Source: Buxus sempervirens
Taxonomy: Eukaryota > Streptophyta > Magnoliopsida > Buxales > Buxaceae
DNA length: 64,000 bases
Direction of reading: 5' to 3'
Assembly (NCBI GenBank): GCA_947561395.2
Contig: OX387185.1
Coordinates: 19,184,366 to 19,248,365, forward strand
Of this stretch, positions 58,322-64,000 are shown piece after piece. The notes below the pieces were generated by a model, which searched no databases, had not been told where the DNA came from, and saw nothing but the letters and a program-made list of their open reading frames with translations. The first letter of the stretch is position 1. The number at the start of each line of letters is the position of its first letter. The translations under genes and the position numbers were made by a program.

Positions 58322-60298
58322 CTGCGAACTCAAATAAGGGAGATGATTTATTATTTTCGTAATTTTTTTATTGCTTTTGTTTTGCATTTTAATGGAGTTT
58401 AATTGTTTGCAGGAATGCTTCAGAAGTTCCTGACCAAATCAGGAGTCAACTGAAGGTCTTTATTTTTCTGTTTTCAAAAATATATTTTGAGAAAATTTTA
58501 TTGTTTTAGTTGTCTTTGCTTTAACCAAGAAAATATATAAAAATTATATATAAGAAGTGCAGACCTCTTATATATTCTTTTTATATGATAAAGAAAAAAA
58601 AATGTGTTATTGATATGTCTTTTAAGATGCCTAATCGTATATTTTGCTTGGTTTCAGGACAATCAAGGCATACTCAAACTAGCACGAAGATGCAAATTCT
58701 GAAAATTATATGTTTTATGCCAAGATGCTTTAACATCAATTGAGTCAAGAATTGATTCATGCCAAGCCATATAAGTGTTCAAATCAAGTGAGTAAAATCC
58801 AAATCTGAACAAGCATGGCAGCACCGCAAGCCAAAAGCTAGGGTGGAGATAGCACAAGTAAAATAGTTGTAAATGCATTCAAGACCTAGAAATTTCAATA
58901 AAGACAAAGATGTTCCAGTAGTTCATGTCAAGGAAAGGCCAATGGAATAACATTCAAGAGCAGATTCAAAGGAAGAAATCATTGATGCTGTGAAACAAAT
59001 TAGGCAAAGCATGGTTCATGCATATTTTCGGTCTAGTACTGGCAGAAACAAAAATCAGAGTAATACAGGCAATGGGCATCAGCAAACAAGCAAATACAGA
59101 AAGTTTTGGATTCTAAATGCAAGCAGAAAATTTCCCAAATTTCAACTTGGTTCGGATTACTACTTGAGTGTGGAAACAGAAGTCAAAACAAGATACAAGC
59201 AAGGCAACAAGAAATTGCAAAGCAAAGGGGATTTCGGCCACTCAAGAATTAAGTTCCTTAAGTCAGATTCGGTGGCTCATAGAAATTGCAAAGCAAAGGG
59301 GATTTCGGCCACCCAAGAATTAACCATTTAAATGCATTCAATCAAGAGCAGTGAAATAGTACTGCAAAATTCATAAACACAGGTGAATCAAATCAGCCAA
59401 ATACAATTTTTCAAAAAAGCAAGGTTTGGGTCTGATCAAGAGCAGAAGCAAAACCAGTCAATCATGGAACTAAGGTGCTAAATTTCGGATGAAATAACTT
59501 GAAGAAAACATAACAGTTAGTAGCTGGAAAGAAGCGAGATTTCAAAGAGAGAAATCAAATCGTGCCTCACTGGAATGACAAAACACACTGAACAGCAAAA
59601 GCTCGCTGTCGTCGAAGGATGTTTGAATTGTCGGAGAGAAGGTCGTCGCCGGGAAAAGAAGTCAACACGGGAGATGCTCACCATCGTCAAAAGGTCGGGT
59701 GTCGCCGCAGAAGAATGAGAGTCACCGGAGAAGACGTGCGTCGTCGAGAGAAGCTTAAAGACTGGAAAAAGGTATGCGGTCGTATGGGTTTGAAGAAGAA
59801 CTGTAGAAACATGAGGTAAAATGAAGAGGGCCGGTCATGTCTGTTTTTAAGTCGAGCCCTAGAAAACCGCATTTAAAACACGGCGTCTAATGACCGAAAA
59901 GCTAATACGGTCATAGCGCGACCGTGTTTAAATTGCGGTCATCACCTGACTGCAGTACAAATGTGGGCAACCCAGAAAATTTCATTTTTCATGATTTTCT
60001 CCATACTTTTCAAGAGATTAATGTCCATATTAATTGTAAATTGCAAGAATTGTCACTTTATCCACTTTTGCTTTAAAATTTGTCTCAAATCTCACTTCAT
60101 AGCCACGAGTGCTCAGTGAGACTAGAGAGGAGAATTTGCCCCTTAAGGTTAGGTACTTTTCAGCAAATCCTCCACACAAATACTTCTTCCAAAATTTCCC
60201 TTTAAATCCTTGCAAATTGCAATTAGTTGGTCAAATCTCAAAAAGTGCAGTTTATGGGTCTTGTTGCTCTCTACTGGTAATTGGTTCCAATTACCAGC
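58322..60298. other. TatA region upstream of antisense gene 2
   Basis: No gene can be supported. A 45-bp direct repeat (AAATTGCAAAGCAAAGGGGA start) occurs at about 59211 and 59281. The end (CATAGCCACGAG at about 60100) is shared with the TatB 3' region. Plus-strand TTGCAG|G and GTTTCAG|G sites near 58411 and 58657 could be splice acceptors of a sense transcript. Confidence 0.5.
59866..59970 (-). promoter_or_regulatory. Decayed GACCGCAT palindromes upstream of antisense gene 2
   Basis: Cores: ACCGCAT + TTAAA + ACACGG (59866-59884), TGACCG/CGGTCA (59891-59913), GACCG..TTAAA..CGGTC (59920-59940). Weaker than those at 43163-43293, but the same arm word and 5-nt spacer. Confidence 0.55.
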
Positions 60299-60312
60299 AA
60301 AGAGGGGGCAGT
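60299..60312 (+). other. TatA polypurine tract
   Basis: AAAGAGGGGGCAGT directly before the TGTAGACACCCC start of the 3' LTR. Confidence 0.88.
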
Positions 60313-60472
60313 TGTAGACACCCCAAATTGCATTACAAGATGAGAAAATAATTTAAAATATGTAATTGGGATTTGAAACAGGTCAAAAAAGTGTAAAATT
60401 TGGTCAAACATGCAATGACTGCATTTTATCTACGGTTTGCTCGTGCCTGCAGTTGATATACGATCATGCCGT

Positions 60473-60493
60473 GACCGCATTATATATGCGGTC
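60473..60493 (+). promoter_or_regulatory. GACCGCAT palindrome in TatA LTR
   Basis: Perfect 8-bp arms GACCGCAT/ATGCGGTC around TATAT, about 200 bp upstream of the TATA box. Two decayed copies precede it (from about 60414). Confidence 0.72.
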
Positions 60494-60857
60494 GTGGGTT
60501 TTTTTTGAGCGAATTCGTCATTTTTTGATTTCTGAGCCTTATCTACACTGAAATCTCTCTCTAGGAGATTCGAATCCTCTTTCTTATCCTCTTTGGTTTA
60601 ATGGATTTACATTAACTCCTTTTTTGAAACTCAATTGGAACATTCTGGAACCTTATTTTGACAAACCCTGGACCAACCATGCCCCTGGATTTGCCTATAA
60701 ATAGAGGGCCTCTCCTCAAGCAAATGGCTGAGAATCTGAAGCTTGAAGAGCTCCAAGTGAAGAAGGAAACCCCTGCTTCTCTACTTTCTCAATCCAAGTA
60801 AGTCCCTTTTTTCTTTTATTTTCTGTTTTTAATTCTAGAGATAGTCTAATCTTCTCC

Positions 60858-61305
60858 ATTTCTGTAGAATAAGGCCTTCTTATGTTTGTATCTCCAAACC
60901 TGCCTCCAAGTACCTCAAGACTCCTCTCTAGCCGTAAAACATAAAGAGAGAGCTAGGGGAAAAGGGAACAGGTGGATTCTTAGAATAGAACCCTATAATC
61001 TGTTTTTTTCTTTTGTAGAATAAGGCCTACTTCTTGTTTGTATCCCCAAACCTATCTCCAAGTACCTCAAGACTCCTTTCTAGCCATAAAACGTGAAGAG
61101 AAAGCTAGGGGAAAGGGGAACAGGTGGATTCTTAGAATAGAACCCTATAATTTGTTCTTTTCTTTTTTTGTAAAATAAGACCATTTGATTGTGTTTGTAT
61201 CCCCAAACCTATCTCCAATTACCTCAAGACTCCTCTCTAGCCGTAAAACGTGAAGAGAGAGCTAGGGGAAAAGAGAACAGGTGGATCCGTAGGATAAGCC
61301 CATAT
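60858..61305 (+). repeat. Triplicated segment in TatA LTR, period 152-157 bp
   Basis: Three copies of the stretch from TGTAGAATAAGGCC to GAACAGGTGGAT; the CTAGCCGTAAAAC-type phrase falls at about 60929, 61081 and 61238. TatB LTRs have one copy of this stretch. Confidence 0.85.
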
Positions 61306-62253
61306 GTGCTGTAATTTGTGATATATGATTTCTTTTACTATTCTGTTCATGTTTTAAAAGTTTTATTTTGAATCTGGAGGAATCCTATGGATCCATACTG
61401 TTTATAGCATGAGATCCCCACTTCCTCCTACAGTTTTGGTTTTTCACACATATTGCACCTAGATCACTGTTTTCTTGATTTTGGTGATATTTGGCTAGGA
61501 TTCTGGATCTACCATGATCTATATGGTAGATCTGAAACCAAAAGCTTGAAAGTAACCTATAGGGTTTCATGATGTGATTTTGAAGATGTTTTAATCTTGG
61601 AGAGAGGATCCTATGGTTTAAACTCTCCCTTTTGATGTTTGTTTTTCATCAACATGGGTTGATTGGGGTTCTATCTCTCCACTAATGAGAGATCTGGATC
61701 AGAACTGTACCCTAAAGAACTTTACTCTTCAATATTTTAATCAAGAGATTTCAATATGGTTTTTCAACCTTTTAATGGTTTAGCCTAAAGCTAGTTTTTC
61801 AGGTTTCACTTTAGGAAGGTTTTCTTTGATTTTTATCTCAATTTTATTTCAATCATGAAACCCTTAGAATGGTGTAATCATATTGAAGGTTCTGAATTAA
61901 TGGGGCTATTCATATGAAAAACCGTACACTTTTGTCACTTTTATGATTTTTCCTTTATTAAGCAAGCTTTCTTTATTTTTAACATAAACAATACCTGGTA
62001 ACCACCTTGTGTGGATGAATAGGGGTGCCTAACACCTTCCCCTGTTCATAAACTAATCCCTTTACCCATCTCTGGTTGTTTTTTTGTTTTGTATTTTAAA
62101 ATAGAGTTATTTTTACTCTAATTTCTGTCTTTTTCATTTTGGTTTGATATTTTGGTGTTCATTCATACATAAACAGAATGGTGGCGACTCCTTGTTTTAA
62201 TTAATCCCGTGTGATGATTAAGAACTCATTAAATCTATTTTCCATGTTTTACA

Positions 62254-64000
62254 ACATCGTGATTACATCTCCCCCACAAGAGGTCTCATCTCAACCACAG
62301 GTGGTCACATATCTCCTTTATAGGATGCAATCACACATCTTGATTACATCTCCCCGACAAGAGGTCTCATCTCATCCGTAGGTGGTTACATATCTCCCTT
62401 ATGGGATGCAATCACATCTGGATTACATCTCCCCACAAGAGGTCTCATCTCATCCGTAGGTGGTCACATATCTCCCTTGTGGGATGCAATCACATCTAGA
62501 TTACATCTTCCCTACAAGAGGTCTCATCTCACCCGCAGGTGGTCACATATCTCCCTTGTGGAATGCAATCACATCTGGATTACATCTCCCCCACAAGAGG
62601 TCTCATCTCTCCAGCAGGAGGTATCAAATCTTATCCGCAAATGGTACGAATCTCATATAGCCATCATGGCATCCAATCCACCGTCCAAATTATATTTTTA
62701 GTATTCATAACAACATGATCCCAATCAGTCTATAATCCAAACCTTATACAAATGTTAGTTCATTAGTCTGTAGTCACAATAACTGGGTCTAATTATGGGA
62801 TAATTAAAGTATTAGATGACTCAAGGGATTAGAGGTAGTGGTGATGTCAATTGAAGTAACTTCAAGGTTATATAAAGTTATAAAGTAATTTAGAGATAAA
62901 GTTTAGGGGTAATAAGATATTTGCTATTTACTTACGTTTAGGGATAATATGGTTCTTGCTATTTATAAAGTAGTTCAGGTAAAATTTAGGGGTGGTGACA
63001 TAATATAATAAGGTATGTGTTATTTTAGTAGAGAAACTTATAGTAGACCAATTCAATTAACTAATTAGGCCTAAAGGTATATAGGGTCCTTTCTCCAATG
63101 TTTATAAGGTAGTTTCTGGTTTAAAGTTTTACCAGTGAAGCTTATTAGTCCAGGTACTTAAAATTTATCATACGTAGTTCAACAGGGCTGGGTTTCTAAT
63201 ATAAAGTCTCTATTTGTAGAAATCTGGTTGTTGATATATAAATTAATGTCTCTTAATTAATTAGTCTAATTTATAAAGGTTTATCTGCATTAAACTTAGA
63301 ATTTCTTATTTAAGATCAAGTTTAGGCAACTAATTACCTAAAATAATTCCCCATTTATTTTCTACCAAAACAGGGTATTTGATAATTTAATTTGACTTTA
63401 AAACATCTTATTCAATGTTAAAATTGATAAAAAAAAAATGGTTTGAATTTGAATCAGGAGTTAAAATATGTAAAATTGGGATTTTCTGTTTAAAGCGCTC
63501 AGGATCGCTCAAGGTCGCCTGGGTGGTCTAGGGTCAGTGGTAGTTCAAAACAGAGTGCCCACCTTTCGTCAGTAAGCGGTCTTGGGCGGTCTAAGTTTTT
63601 TAACGAGCACAGAGAAGTCGGCGGTCTCCCAAAAAAGTCCAAAAAGTGTTCCGAAATCCAATTTTTCCAAATCAAGGTGATTCTAATATACATATAAGGT
63701 GATTAACAAACTAAAGATATATAGATACATCATAAAAACATGCAAACGATTCGATCAATCTCAAGAACACAAAATGAACGTAAAAACTTGTGCTACCTAC
63801 CTCTGATCATGCGTTCTCATCTTCCTTCTCTAAACAGCAACACTCACACCTCTTCACGGTTGCAAGACAGGCCTTAGAACAAGGAGAAACTTGGTTCTCC
63901 CTCCCTCCTCCTTCTTCTTCTTCTTCTCTTCTTCTTCCTTGGTCGCTCTCGGTCATGGGTTCTCTCTTGCGGCTGATGAATACAAAGTAATACACGAATA
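62254..64000 (-). mobile_element. Antisense Tekay-like LTR hosting TatA (runs off window)
   Basis: The right part resembles the solo LTR at 13383-15752: the GCGCTCAGGATCGCTC and GGTCGGCGGT style CpG-rich block (63490-63640), then the CTTCTTCTTCTTCCTTGGTCG stretch near 63910-63945. The left end is the TatA junction, so this is the target into which TatA inserted. Neither LTR terminus is visible, so solo or full status is unknown. Confidence 0.7.
62261..62640. repeat. 79-bp tandem repeat, about five units
   Basis: Units begin at GATTACATC, positions 62261, 62342, 62421, 62499 and 62578. Each unit folds on itself: GATTACATC near the start faces GATGCAATC near the end, and CCACAAG faces CTTGTGG in several units. 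Confidence 0.85.

Larger units (their letters stand above)
7163..62253 (+). mobile_element. TatA: Tat/Ogre-type Ty3/gypsy element, broken by six insertions
   Basis: TatA's own sequence is in six pieces: 7163-7862, 24545-25340, 28644-34986, 42948-44373, 52472-53133 and 58085-62253, about 14.1 kb in total. The order is protease, G-patch-like linker, RT, RNase H, archaeal-type RNase H, integrase, two antisense PMD genes, polypurine tract, 3' LTR. The second RNase H and the long 3' untranslated region with antisense genes are typical of the Tat lineage. The 5' LTR, primer site and gag are off the left edge or were displaced by TekA. The 3' flank starts ACATC (62254-62258). TatA is the second oldest layer here, because everything else except the right-edge LTR sits inside it. 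Confidence 0.9.
60313..62253 (+). repeat. TatA 3' LTR (1941 bp)
   Basis: It starts TGTAGACACCCCAAATTGC and ends TTCCATGTTTTACA. It shares start, TATA region, CTAGCCGTAAAACGTGAAG phrase and GGTGGCGACTCC end region with TatB LTRs, but is clearly a separate family. TATAAATA is at 60696-60703. Confidence 0.88.

Noticed and set aside
58990-59331. 113-codon plus-strand frame in TatA
   Set aside because: It includes a 45-bp direct repeat, has no recognisable domain and no counterpart in TatB; probably chance.

Overview
The window is plant nuclear heterochromatin. No ordinary host gene is visible. Almost every base can be assigned to LTR retrotransposons inserted into one another. The lineages (Tekay-type chromovirus, Tat/Ogre-type Ty3/gypsy with a second RNase H, Ale- and SIRE-like Ty1/copia), tRNA-iMet primer sites, and antisense reading frames with a plant mobile domain (PMD) all point to a large-genome angiosperm, probably a eudicot. 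I cannot name the species.

Layout. The oldest layer is an antisense Tekay-like LTR, seen only at the right edge (62254-64000). A Tat-lineage element, TatA, runs to 62253. Its 5' LTR and gag lie off the left edge, but protease, linker, RT, RNase H, archaeal-type RNase H, integrase, two antisense PMD genes, polypurine tract and 3' LTR are present in pieces. Six insertions split TatA: TekA, a Tekay chromovirus (1-7162); TatB, a gag-only Tat element (7863-24544); solo LTRs at 25341-28643, 34987-42947 and 44374-52471; and a composite SIRE-like copia element (53134-58084). Deeper layers: a solo LTR inside TatB (13383-15752); a solo LTR (35234-40564) inside 34987-42947, itself holding another (35814-38830); and an Ale-like copia element (46118-50929) inside 44374-52471. 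Target-site duplications are readable for nine insertions: CATAT, ATCCC/ATCCT, GTTTG, ATTAT, ATCCT/ATCCC, CCATG/CCAAG, GGCGG and AAGTT, with only a run of C for the Ale-like element. At three junctions (TatB, the 25341-28643 LTR, the 34987-42947 LTR) the TatA reading frame continues exactly if the insert and one duplication copy are removed. This independently supports the boundaries.

All coding regions are damaged, mostly by in-frame TAG and TGA codons of the C-to-T type. The Ale-like copia is the freshest: its two 205-bp LTRs read as identical and it has only two stops.

The most interesting signal is structural. Several unrelated elements carry arrays of short hairpins whose loop or spacer is constant while the arms change in a complementary way. 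One is the TatB leader (loop GCCTCTGAA, arms in three main versions). A second is the antisense Tekay LTRs (loop GCCTACTCAGGGTTT). A third is a set of palindromes with 5- or 7-nt spacers upstream of Tat LTR TATA boxes. In TatA the same palindrome (GACCGCAT type) also lies upstream of both antisense PMD genes. This looks like an element-encoded, family-specific recognition system or a conserved RNA fold, and I know of no named description of it.
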